Positions 52,907 through 61,166 of a stretch of 64,000 bases of DNA are shown piece after piece. Source of the DNA: Marichromatium bheemlicum (lineage in GTDB: Bacteria > Pseudomonadota > Gammaproteobacteria > Chromatiales > Chromatiaceae). The notes beneath the pieces were generated by a model. That model was not told where the DNA came from. It was given only the letters and a program-made list of their open reading frames with translations, and did not search any database. The translations under genes and the position numbers were made by a program. The number at the start of each line of letters is the position of its first letter. Positions within the stretch are counted from its first letter, which is position 1. Where the stretch lies: positions 59,279-123,278 of the forward strand of contig NZ_JAAXKX010000010.1 in assembly GCF_012276755.1 (NCBI RefSeq), read 5' to 3'.

Positions 52907-53779
52907 TCAACCCGCCGCCTGCGCGGCAACCTGCGCCCCGCGCGGCAGCGACCAATCGCGCCAGATCGGGACACACCCGTCGGGCAGCGGCGGCAACCGA
53001 CCGAGCACCAGCCAGGGCTGCTCGGGACCGTGATAATCCGACCCCGCCGAAGCCAGCAGGCGTTGCTCGCGGGCATGGCGGGCAAAGGTGAAGACCTCGT
53101 CGCGGCTATGGCTGCTGGTCACCACCTCGATGCCACCACCACCGTGCTCGCGGAACTCGCCGATCAGCTGTAACAGCTTGGTGCGGGTGAGCTTGTAGCG
53201 CGCCGGATGGGCTATCACCGCCTGACCGCCAGCGCCACGGATCCAGCCCACCGCCTCCTCCAGGCTCGCCCAGTCACCGGCGACGTAGCCCGGTTTGCCA
53301 GTGGTGAGGAAACGCTTGAACACATCCCCGGTGTCTGCGGCAAGGCGCTGGCCGACGAGGAAGCGGGCGAAATGGGTACGCCCGATCAATGCCCCCCCGG
53401 ACAGCGCCCGCGCGCCTTCATAGGCGCCGCTGATGCCATGCTTGGCCAAGCGGCGGCCGATCTCCTCGGCGCGCCAATCGCGAAAGACGCGCAGTCGCGC
53501 CAGCCCCTGCTGTAGCTCAGGGTTGACAGGATCGACGTTCAGTCCTACCACATGAATGGTGCGGGCGTTCCAAGTGACCGAGATCTCCACCCCGGGCACC
53601 AGCGTCAGCGCACAGCGCGCGGCCGCTGCGCGCGCCTCGTCCACCCCAGCGGTGGTGTCGTGATCGGTCAACGCCAGCATCGTCAGGCCAGCGCGCGCGG
53701 CGCGCTCCACCAACGCTTGTGGGGTCAGGGTTCCATCGGAGGCGTTCGAGTGGGTATGAAGATCGGGGATCGGACTCAT
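52907..53779 (-). CDS. rnm: PHP-domain exoribonuclease (YciV/RNase AM)
   Basis: A 290-residue PHP-family metalloenzyme. The metal motifs are complete: DLHTHSNASDG at the N-terminus, LALTDHDTTAG, PGVEIS, VIAHPARY and SAGSDYHGP. The E. coli counterpart is a 5'-3' exoribonuclease acting on short RNAs and rRNA 5' ends; 3',5'-bisphosphate substrates are also reported. It is first in the minus-strand run to rluB and faces a divergent gene across an 86-bp gap. Confidence 0.93.
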   Translation of the reverse strand: MSPIPDLHTHSNASDGTLTPQALVERAARAGLTMLALTDHDTTAGVDEARAAAARCALTLVPGVEISVTWNARTIHVVGLNVDPVNPELQQGLARLRVFRDWRAEEIGRRLAKHGISGAYEGARALSGGALIGRTHFARFLVGQRLAADTGDVFKRFLTTGKPGYVAGDWASLEEAVGWIRGAGGQAVIAHPARYKLTRTKLLQLIGEFREHGGGGIEVVTSSHSRDEVFTFARHAREQRLLASAGSDYHGPEQPWLVLGRLPPLPDGCVPIWRDWSLPRGAQVAAQAAG

Positions 53780-53812
53780 CTCTCTAGTCTACCGCAAGGT
53801 GGAGAGGGAGGT

Positions 53813-53824
53813 GATGCCGGCATC
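53813..53824. promoter_or_regulatory. Palindrome in divergent promoter gap
   Basis: GATGCCGGCATC is a perfect 12-bp palindrome inside a slightly longer imperfect one, between the divergent PHP gene and the 248-residue unknown gene. It could be an operator; no factor is known. Confidence 0.35.
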
Positions 53825-53865
53825 GCACCGGCACCCCAGGTCCTATACATGAGGCGCGATGACGC

Positions 53866-54612
53866 ATGAGGCTAGCTCCGGTCGATCTCAACCATATCGC
53901 CCAGCGCCTCGCCGAACTCGGCGAGGATGTCTGCGATCGCCATGCGGGGCTGGATGCACCGCCGGATGTCGATCCTCGCATCCTGCTCGAGGCATTCTGG
54001 CAGCTACTCGACGCCCTTGAGGCGCTGTCACACCCTCAACCCGAGGCCGGACTCGGGACTTGCGCGCGCGAGCGTGCGCTCACCCAGCACCTCGCCCACG
54101 GTCTCGATCTGCTCGAGCAACTCGCCGCACTCGCCCGCACGCTCCAACTCCCCACCCATGCCCGACACGTCACCTGTCTGGCACTGCCGCTGAGTTGCTG
54201 GGTGCTGCGTCAGGGGGGAGAGCTGCTGCGCCCCGCGCCCCTGGTCGATGCCACCGCAGGATTGGCCAATACCACGGTCGACATCGACGAGCTGCGTTCA
54301 CTGCACCGGCTGATCTCCGAGATCCTCGACGGCGTCGGCGCCGAGCGCCTGCAGGATCCGGCCGGTCCCGAGGCGGCTCAGGCCTGGCAGGTGCTGATCT
54401 ACAACCGCGCCATCGTCGCCACCCGCACCCAACATCCGGCGCTGATGCGCGCGGCCTTCGACGCCCTGGTCGAACTCGTCCCCGAACTCGCCCCCGGCTT
54501 CTTCCGCGAGGGCATGGAGCAGATGGAGACCCGCGATTATCCCGCCCAGGTAAGGGCCTTGATGCAGACCTATTACAGCCGCTGGGGGCGTGATCCCGGC
54601 AGACTGCACTGA
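53866..54612 (+). CDS. Hypothetical helical protein (248 aa)
   Basis: Not recognised. It is predicted soluble and mostly helical, with one moderately hydrophobic helix (LTQHLAHGLDLLEQLAALA) and a cysteine in VTCLALPLSCWVL. The C-terminal half (FDALVELVPELAPGFFREGMEQMETRDYP) looks like a conserved helical hairpin. Two histidines occur in PTHARHVT. It has no signal peptide. It is divergent from the PHP gene and 76 bp upstream of the DUF3050 gene in the same direction, so they may form a pair. Confidence 0.75.
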   Translation: MRLAPVDLNHIAQRLAELGEDVCDRHAGLDAPPDVDPRILLEAFWQLLDALEALSHPQPEAGLGTCARERALTQHLAHGLDLLEQLAALARTLQLPTHARHVTCLALPLSCWVLRQGGELLRPAPLVDATAGLANTTVDIDELRSLHRLISEILDGVGAERLQDPAGPEAAQAWQVLIYNRAIVATRTQHPALMRAAFDALVELVPELAPGFFREGMEQMETRDYPAQVRALMQTYYSRWGRDPGRLH

Positions 54613-54688
54613 AAAGACCGCGGGCCTCACTCACCATGCGCCGCGCTCGGATGACGGCTCGGCGCAGCGATCAGCCGAGGACAGGCGC

Positions 54689-55537
54689 ATGGCATCACCC
54701 GATCTCGACCACCTCCTCGCGCTGCGTCAGCAGCTCGAACAACATCCGCTCTATGCCGCCATCACCGACCTCGAGTCGCTCCGCATCTTCATGCGACACC
54801 ATGTCTTCTCGGTCTGGGACTTCATGTCGCTGATCAAGTACCTGCAACAGCGCCTCGCCCCGACCACCCTACCCTGGCGCCCGCTGGGCGATCCGGCACT
54901 GCGCTACTTCATCAATCAGCTGGTGCTCGAGGAGGAGGCCGACACCCTCACCTCGATCGAGGCGACACCGCACTATGCCAGCCACTTCGAACTCTACTGT
55001 CGCGCCATGACCGAGGTCGGCGCCGATGCCGGACCTCCTCGGCGCTTCACCGAGCGGCTCGCCACCGAGCCGCTCGACACCTTGCTCTATGATCCCGAAC
55101 TGGTCCCGCAACCGGCGCGCTATTTCACCGAGACCACCTTCGCCTTCATCCGCGCCGACAAGCCACACATGGTCGCCGCCGCCCTCGCCCACGGCCGCGA
55201 GACACTGATCCCGATGCTGTTTCGCCGACTGCTCGACGACATGGCGATCACCGTCGAGCAAGCACCTGCCTTCCACGCCTATCTGCACCGTCATATCGCC
55301 CTCGACAGCGACTTTCACGGACCGTTATCAAGACGCCTGCTCGAGGTGCTCTGCGCCGCAGACCCACAACGCCTTGAAGAGGCCGAGGTCGCCGCCGAAG
55401 AGGCACTGTGTGCCCGCATTCGACTCTGGGACGACGTGCTCGCCGCCCTCAACCAAGCACGCCGGGGGCGAACCGACACGCGGCGACTCGACGACGCCCC
55501 TGCGCACACCCCCAAGGGCGCCGCTGACCGTCACTGA
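54689..55537 (+). CDS. DUF3050 protein, heme-oxygenase-like fold
   Basis: A 282-residue protein of the DUF3050 family, which has a helical heme-oxygenase-like fold and may be a di-iron oxidase. The hallmark RIFMRHHVFSVWDFMSLIKYLQQ is near the N-terminus, followed by LVLEEEADT, HFELYCRAM and HRHIALDSDFHGP; these supply His and Glu/Asp residues that could bind metal. ATG at 54689 is chosen over the longer frame because AGG precedes it and the family start fits. Upstream partner: the unknown 248-residue protein. Confidence 0.85.
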   Translation: MASPDLDHLLALRQQLEQHPLYAAITDLESLRIFMRHHVFSVWDFMSLIKYLQQRLAPTTLPWRPLGDPALRYFINQLVLEEEADTLTSIEATPHYASHFELYCRAMTEVGADAGPPRRFTERLATEPLDTLLYDPELVPQPARYFTETTFAFIRADKPHMVAAALAHGRETLIPMLFRRLLDDMAITVEQAPAFHAYLHRHIALDSDFHGPLSRRLLEVLCAADPQRLEEAEVAAEEALCARIRLWDDVLAALNQARRGRTDTRRLDDAPAHTPKGAADRH

Positions 55538-55829
55538 AGGCAGGGCGTGGCGCCACGACACGACCAGTCGGCCTCGAGGCGCGTACACGGCCGCCCTCCC
55601 TTGCCACCCCACACCCAGCCTGAGCCAGCCCCCCCCCGAGCACCCGGGCGCCACTTGGTGCAATGAGACCGTGTCCGCACTTTCTTCGAAGCACGGCGCA
55701 ACGAATCCCAAACACCGTACACGGGTCCCGTTAGAATGCCGCTCGAGACAGGCGTCACATGCAACATCGACGTCGACCGCCGAGACAACGACGGAGCGCG
55801 CACCAAGCGCCGCAGCATAGGACCTCGAT

Positions 55830-57506
55830 ATGCGATTCTGGATGATTGGCATGGCCCTGGGCGCCCTATCCGGGCTGGGTGGATGCACGCTTGCACTGAT
55901 CAGCGGCAGCTTGTCGATGCCCCTGCTGGGCGGTCAGCTGGTGCTCGCGCTGGTACTCGGCGGCAGCGCCTGGTTGCTGCTCGAACGCACCCTCGGGGTC
56001 GAACTCAGGGGCTTTGCCGACACCCTCGCACGCACCCGCGCCGACGGCGATCTCGCCCGCCGAGCCACGGTCTCGACCAGCCCCGCCGGTCACTGCGCCG
56101 GTCACTACAACGCCCTGATCGAGAGCTTCCAGGGGATCATCGGCAAGGTCCTCTACGATGCCCAGCGCCTCGCCGAGGCGGCCGACGCCCTCGCCACCAA
56201 CGCCCGCGCCCTGGCCGAGGACTCGGCGGCCCAAGGCGCGGCCTCTGCAGACATGGCCCAGGCCATCGGCGAGATGAGCGCCGGGGTCGAGGTGGTGGCC
56301 GAACACGCCCGCGACTCGGCCAGCGACGCCGAGGAGGCGCGCGCGCTCTCGCAACACGGCAGCCGCATCGTCTCCGAGGCCGCCGCCGAGATCGCCCACA
56401 TCGCCGACTCGGTGGGGCGCTCGGCGCAGCTGATCGCCGCACTCGGCGAGCGCTCTGAGGCGATTGGCGGAATCGTGCGCACCATCCGCGAGATCGCCGA
56501 CCAGACTAACCTGCTCGCACTCAACGCCGCGATCGAGGCGGCGCGCGCCGGCGAGGCCGGGCGCGGCTTCGCGGTGGTCGCCGACGAGGTGCGCAAGCTC
56601 GCCGAGCGCACCGCCACCGCCACCACCGAGATCGGCGAGGTGATCACCACCATCCAGGCCGAGACCCGCGAGGCGGTCGCAGCGATCGGGGCCGGCAGCA
56701 CCCAAGCGCAGTCCGGGGCCGACCTCGCCGGTGAGGCGGCCACCGCGCTCACCGGGATCGATCAAGGCGCGGCACGCACCCTCGAGCGCATCAACGGTAT
56801 TGCCACCGAGATCGCCCAGCAGGGCGACGAGGCCCGGCGTGTCAGTCAGCATGTGCAGGAGATCAGCGAGATGGCCGAGCGCAACGCCCAGGGCGCTGCG
56901 GCGACGCTGCAGGCGGTCCAGGCGCTCGAGGGACTAGCGACCAACCTGCACGAGGTCAGCCAGGTCTTCCAGCTCGGTGCCGCCGGCGAGCAGGCGATCA
57001 AAACCCACCAACAAATGCCGGCGCTGGCGCAACGGCTCGCCGCCGCGCTCGGTGCCCAGCTCGAGCAGGCACTCTCCAGTGGAGAGATCAGCGAGCGCGA
57101 GCTGTTCGAAAGCAACTACCGCACCATCCCCGGGACCGACCCGAAGAAGTACCACACCGGCTTCGACACCCTCACCGACCGCCTCTTCCCTTCGCTCCAG
57201 GAACCAGTGCTCAAGGCCAATGCCCATGTCGCCTATGCCATCGGTTGCGATCGCAACGGCTATGTCCCGACCCACAACCAACGTTATTCCCAGCCGTTGA
57301 CCGGCGATCGCGACCACGACCTGCTGCACAATCGCACCAAGCGTCTCTTCGACGACCCGGTCGGGCGCCGATGTGGCGCCCACGAGCTGCCCTTCCTGAT
57401 CCAGACCTATCGCCGCGACACCGGCGAGATCATGCACGACATCTCCGCACCGATCTATGTACGCGGACGCCACTGGGGCGGCCTGCGTATCGGCTATCGC
57501 GCCTGA
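55830..57506 (+). CDS. Methyl-accepting chemotaxis protein with C-terminal sensor domain
   Basis: A 558-residue receptor. Two adjacent N-terminal membrane segments (about 3-24 and 31-51) leave almost no periplasmic part. The signalling hairpin is intact ([37 protein letters not shown]). Residues about 410-558 form a separate cytoplasmic sensor, Cache/PAS-like: [65 protein letters not shown]. The domain order is the reverse of a normal chemoreceptor and suggests sensing of an internal ligand. It has no CheR-docking tail. It ends 13 bp inside the convergent pqiC. Confidence 0.92.
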   Translation: MRFWMIGMALGALSGLGGCTLALISGSLSMPLLGGQLVLALVLGGSAWLLLERTLGVELRGFADTLARTRADGDLARRATVSTSPAGHCAGHYNALIESFQGIIGKVLYDAQRLAEAADALATNARALAEDSAAQGAASADMAQAIGEMSAGVEVVAEHARDSASDAEEARALSQHGSRIVSEAAAEIAHIADSVGRSAQLIAALGERSEAIGGIVRTIREIADQTNLLALNAAIEAARAGEAGRGFAVVADEVRKLAERTATATTEIGEVITTIQAETREAVAAIGAGSTQAQSGADLAGEAATALTGIDQGAARTLERINGIATEIAQQGDEARRVSQHVQEISEMAERNAQGAAATLQAVQALEGLATNLHEVSQVFQLGAAGEQAIKTHQQMPALAQRLAAALGAQLEQALSSGEISERELFESNYRTIPGTDPKKYHTGFDTLTDRLFPSLQEPVLKANAHVAYAIGCDRNGYVPTHNQRYSQPLTGDRDHDLLHNRTKRLFDDPVGRRCGAHELPFLIQTYRRDTGEIMHDISAPIYVRGRHWGGLRIGYRA

Positions 57507-58120
57507 TCGACGGACTCGGGCGGGGTCGGTGGCAGCGCCGCGAGTGCGCGCGCGACCTCGGCGCTGAAGCGTGCGAGCAGCCGGTCGAGGGCGGCGACCA
57601 AGGCGCGGCTGTCGCCGGGCGCGGCTACCGGCTGGCGATAGTCGCTCTCGCGCACCAGCAGGGTGCGTCGGCCGGCGCCGTCGCGCACCGCCCAGCGCAC
57701 CTTGAGCCGAGCGCTACCGTCAGCATGCCCCTCGAAGGCGAGCAGCTCGGCGCCGACCCGCAGATCGACCCCATAGCGCAGCTCGCCCTCGAGCAACCGC
57801 ACCCGTTCGCTACCGAGCGCGCGCGCCAGGTTCTCGCTCCACACCCGCAGGAAGTCGTCGCGCAGCGAGCCGCCCCAGCGCTCGAACTCGTCGATCCGCA
57901 GCCGGTTGCCCGACTCGCGGGTGACGAGCTGAGCGCGATCGAGGTACTCCGGCAACACCAGCGGCCCGACCCCGACAGCAAGCCCCGGGGCGAGCGCCTC
58001 CGGTTGGGCGTCGGCCACTGCGCTCAGTGCATAGAACCGCGCCGGCGGCGAGCTAGCGCACCCCGCACTCACCGCAGCCATCAGCGCGACCGCCGCCAAT
58101 CGGCATCGGCGCTCCGTCAT
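57494..58120 (-). CDS. pqiC: PqiC-like outer-membrane lipoprotein
   Basis: A 208-residue lipoprotein with a lipobox (AAVSAGC) after a short signal peptide. It has the ABC-transport auxiliary component domain ([45 protein letters not shown]). In E. coli PqiC forms an outer-membrane cap for the PqiB lipid channel. It is the last gene of pqiABC and overlaps pqiB by 4 bp. Confidence 0.92.
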   Translation of the reverse strand: MTERRCRLAAVALMAAVSAGCASSPPARFYALSAVADAQPEALAPGLAVGVGPLVLPEYLDRAQLVTRESGNRLRIDEFERWGGSLRDDFLRVWSENLARALGSERVRLLEGELRYGVDLRVGAELLAFEGHADGSARLKVRWAVRDGAGRRTLLVRESDYRQPVAAPGDSRALVAALDRLLARFSAEVARALAALPPTPPESVDQAR

Positions 58121-59784
58121 CGTAGACCTCCCTTGCCCTGGATCAGGGCCTCCGGATGCCGCTCCAGATAATCGGCCAGGTCGCGCACCGCGCGCGCCGC
58201 CTCGGCCGTCTCTCGCAGCATGGTTCTGAACTCGCGTGTCGTCGCCGCCTCGGGGTCGAGCATCGCCCCGGCGTGGGCGAAGGTCGCGCGCGCCTCCTCC
58301 AGGGTACCGCGCAGCGCCGGCGCGACCTCGCCCTCGAGCTGCTCGGCGAGCCCGCGCAGGCTCGCCAGGGTGTCCTCGAGGTCCTCGCCGAGCTGGCTCA
58401 GCACCCCGCTGTCGACCACCTCGCGCACCCGCCCGAGGGTCTGGCCGAGATCGGCCCCGATCTGCTCGAAGGGGACCTGCTCGAGCCGCGAGAGGATACG
58501 ATCGAGCTTGCCGGTGAGCGCCTCGAGCGGCGTCGGCCGGGTCGGGATCACCACATAGTCACCATAGCGCCCGAGGCCTGCCGAAGGTGCCTCGGGATCG
58601 AGGTCGAGCTCGACGTAGAGCTGACCGGTGATCAGGCTGGCGAGCTTGAGTTGAGCGCGCAGCCCGAGTCCGACCAGCCGTTCGAGCATATGCGCATAAT
58701 CGGGCGCCCGATCGAGGTTGCGCAAGGCGATGCGCTCGGGCTCGACCTCGATCAGCACGGGGATGCGAAACACCTCGGCCTCGGGGTCGAACTGGAGCTG
58801 GATATCGAGCACTTGACCGACCTCGATGCCGCGCAGCATCACCGGCGCGCCGATGCTCAGCCCGCGCACCGAGCCCTCGAACAGCAGCAGATAGTGCGAC
58901 TTGGCGGCATAGGTCCTGGCATGCGCCGCCTCGCGGTTGGGATAGAGCGGGAAGACGTCGAGCGGCTGGGCGGGCGCACCGCTGCCGGCGATGGTATCGG
59001 GGGTGTCGAAGGCCACCCCGCCGAGCAGCACCGAGACCAGCGACTGGGTGTCGAGGCTGATCCCCGCGCCGCTCAGCGAGATATCGATGCCGCTGGCGTT
59101 CCAGAAGCGGGTCTCGGCACTGATCAGGGCATCGTGCGGGGCGGGGATGAAGAGCTCGATGCGCACTGCGCTGGCATCCTCCTCGAGCCCGACCCCGACC
59201 ACCTGCCCGACCTGGATCTGGCGGTAGTAGACCGGCGAGCCGATGTTGAGCGAGCCCAGGGTCGCGGCGCGCAGCACGAAACGGGTACCGGGCGCGTCGG
59301 TGGTGAACAGCGGCGGCTCGTCGAGGCCGACGAAGTCGCGCCGCGTGGCGCCGCTGCTGCCCGGGTCGAGGGCGATGAAGGCGCCCGAGAGCAGCGTCTC
59401 GAGCCCCGAGACCCGGCTCGCGCTCACTCGTGGGCGCTCGACCCAGAAGCGGGTCTCGGCGTTGAGCAGATGGGTGCTGCCGTGCTTGAGCTCGGCGGTG
59501 ACGATCACCGAGTCGAGGTCTTGACTGACGTCGATCGCCGTCACCTGGCCGACCTCGACGTCCTTGAACTTGACCTTGGTCTTGCCCGCCTGCAGCCCGG
59601 CTGCGCTGGGGAAGCGTACGGTGATGGTCGGCCCCTGCTCGCTGAGCGTCTTCAGCGCCAGCCAGGCACCGATGGCCAGCGCCAGCAGCGGGATCAGCCA
59701 CACCAGCGAGGGCGCCCCACGCACCCGCACCTCGGCCTCCGGCAAGGCGGGCGCGCCGTCACGGCGCTCAACGGTCTGTGGCAT
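58117..59784 (-). CDS. pqiB: PqiB, MCE-domain lipid transport protein
   Basis: A 555-residue inner-membrane-anchored protein with one N-terminal span (about 28-47) and three MCE domains (starting near GPTITVRFPSAAGLQAGKTKVKFKDVEVGQV, FVLRAATLGSLNIGSPVYYRQIQVGQV and LLFEGSVRGLSIGAPVMLRGIEVGQV in outline), then a C-terminal needle-forming helical region. PqiB hexamers stack into a channel that carries phospholipids across the periplasm. It overlaps pqiA by 17 bp. Confidence 0.96.
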   Translation of the reverse strand: MPQTVERRDGAPALPEAEVRVRGAPSLVWLIPLLALAIGAWLALKTLSEQGPTITVRFPSAAGLQAGKTKVKFKDVEVGQVTAIDVSQDLDSVIVTAELKHGSTHLLNAETRFWVERPRVSASRVSGLETLLSGAFIALDPGSSGATRRDFVGLDEPPLFTTDAPGTRFVLRAATLGSLNIGSPVYYRQIQVGQVVGVGLEEDASAVRIELFIPAPHDALISAETRFWNASGIDISLSGAGISLDTQSLVSVLLGGVAFDTPDTIAGSGAPAQPLDVFPLYPNREAAHARTYAAKSHYLLLFEGSVRGLSIGAPVMLRGIEVGQVLDIQLQFDPEAEVFRIPVLIEVEPERIALRNLDRAPDYAHMLERLVGLGLRAQLKLASLITGQLYVELDLDPEAPSAGLGRYGDYVVIPTRPTPLEALTGKLDRILSRLEQVPFEQIGADLGQTLGRVREVVDSGVLSQLGEDLEDTLASLRGLAEQLEGEVAPALRGTLEEARATFAHAGAMLDPEAATTREFRTMLRETAEAARAVRDLADYLERHPEALIQGKGGLR

Positions 59785-61003
59785 GCTGCAGCTCCAAGCG
59801 GTCCCAGATCAGCCGGGGGTCGAAAGACATCGCCGCGATCATGGTCAACACCACCACCGCGCAGAAGAAGATGGCGCCGGCCTCAGCCTCGACGCTGGCG
59901 AGGTTACCCAGGCGCACCAGCGCCACCAGGATGGTCACCACATAGACATCGACCATCGACCAGCGTCCGATCGCCTCGGTCAGTCGGTAGAGTCGGGTTC
60001 GCTCGCGTGGGCGCCAGCGCATGCGCGCATGCACCGAGATCAGCAACCCGACGAGGATCAGCAGCTTGAGCAGCGGCACGAACACGCTGGCGACGAAGAC
60101 CACCAGCCCCAGCGGCCACATGCCGTGGCTGAAGAGGAAGACCACGCCGCTGAAGATAGTATCCGATTGGCTGCGCCCGAGCGACGTGACGGTCATGATC
60201 GGCAGCAGGTTCGCCGGCACGTAGCAGATCAGCGATGCCAGCACCAACGCCCAGGTGCGCTGCAGGCTCTCGGGCTTGCGCCGGTGCAACGCCGCGCCGC
60301 AACGCGGACAACAGCCATCGCGCGCGCGCTCCGGTACCACCACCAGCGCGCACACCTCACAGGTGCGGTGCGCCCCGTCGGGGCGCGGCGCTGGCGCCGG
60401 CGCCAGCGCCGCCCGCGACCACACCAACTCGGGATCGAGGCTCGCCTGGGCGGCGGCGAGCACCAGGATCAGCGCCGCGAAGGCGAACAACGAGGTGCCG
60501 GGGACGATGGTGGCCATGTCGGCGAGCTTGACCACCGCCACCAGGATGCCGAGCATGAACACATCCATCATCCCCCAGGGGGCGATGGTCCGCACCCAGC
60601 GAAACAACCGCGGCAGCCAGCGCGGCGCGCGCGCCAGGCGCAAGGGCGCGAGCACCGCGAGCAGCAGCAGGAGCTGCAGCCCCGGCGCCAGCACGCTGGT
60701 GAAGAGCACCACCAGGGCGATCTCCCACTGCCCGCCGCGATAGAGCTCGGCCACCCCGGTCAGCAGCGTGGTTTCGGTGACCTGCCCCTGCATGCGGAAG
60801 GCGAGGAAGGGGAAGGCATTGGCGATCACGAACAGCACCAGCCCGGCGAGGGTGAAGGCCAGGGTGCGCTCGAGGCTGTCGGGGCGATGCCGGCGCAACA
60901 CCTTGCCACAGCGCACGCAGCACGCGGCGCCACCGTGCGGCAGCGGCGGGCAGTGCTGCAGCAGGCCGCACTCGAGACACTCACTCAGGGCAGGTTGCGA
61001 CAT
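59768..61003 (-). CDS. pqiA: PqiA, paraquat-inducible membrane protein
   Basis: A 411-residue polytopic protein with two PqiA repeats, each preceded by a rubredoxin-like zinc-binding cysteine cluster (CLECG/CVRCG at the N-terminus, CEVCA/CPRCG near residue 220) and followed by four membrane helices. It partners PqiB and PqiC in lipid transport and envelope integrity. It leads the pqiABC operon and is divergent from hrpB across 163 bp. Confidence 0.95.
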   Translation of the reverse strand: MSQPALSECLECGLLQHCPPLPHGGAACCVRCGKVLRRHRPDSLERTLAFTLAGLVLFVIANAFPFLAFRMQGQVTETTLLTGVAELYRGGQWEIALVVLFTSVLAPGLQLLLLLAVLAPLRLARAPRWLPRLFRWVRTIAPWGMMDVFMLGILVAVVKLADMATIVPGTSLFAFAALILVLAAAQASLDPELVWSRAALAPAPAPRPDGAHRTCEVCALVVVPERARDGCCPRCGAALHRRKPESLQRTWALVLASLICYVPANLLPIMTVTSLGRSQSDTIFSGVVFLFSHGMWPLGLVVFVASVFVPLLKLLILVGLLISVHARMRWRPRERTRLYRLTEAIGRWSMVDVYVVTILVALVRLGNLASVEAEAGAIFFCAVVVLTMIAAMSFDPRLIWDRLELQHATDR

Positions 61004-61166
61004 CGTTCCCGATTCGGCAGCGGATGACCTCGCCCCTGGCCAAGCGCGGCCAGAGGCACGACAATGCGCCGCGCGATCGCGCCATCCCTGATCCCGGGCG
61101 CGACATCATTGTTCCACCGCCCCGGCGTCGATGCACCCCCGGGGCACAGCCGTCCCGACCGTTCGC

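Noticed and set aside
55328..55888. Minus-strand frame across the gap before the C-terminal-sensor chemoreceptor
   Set aside because: It overlaps the ends of two well-supported plus-strand genes and has no family features; the gap itself shows only C-rich sequence.
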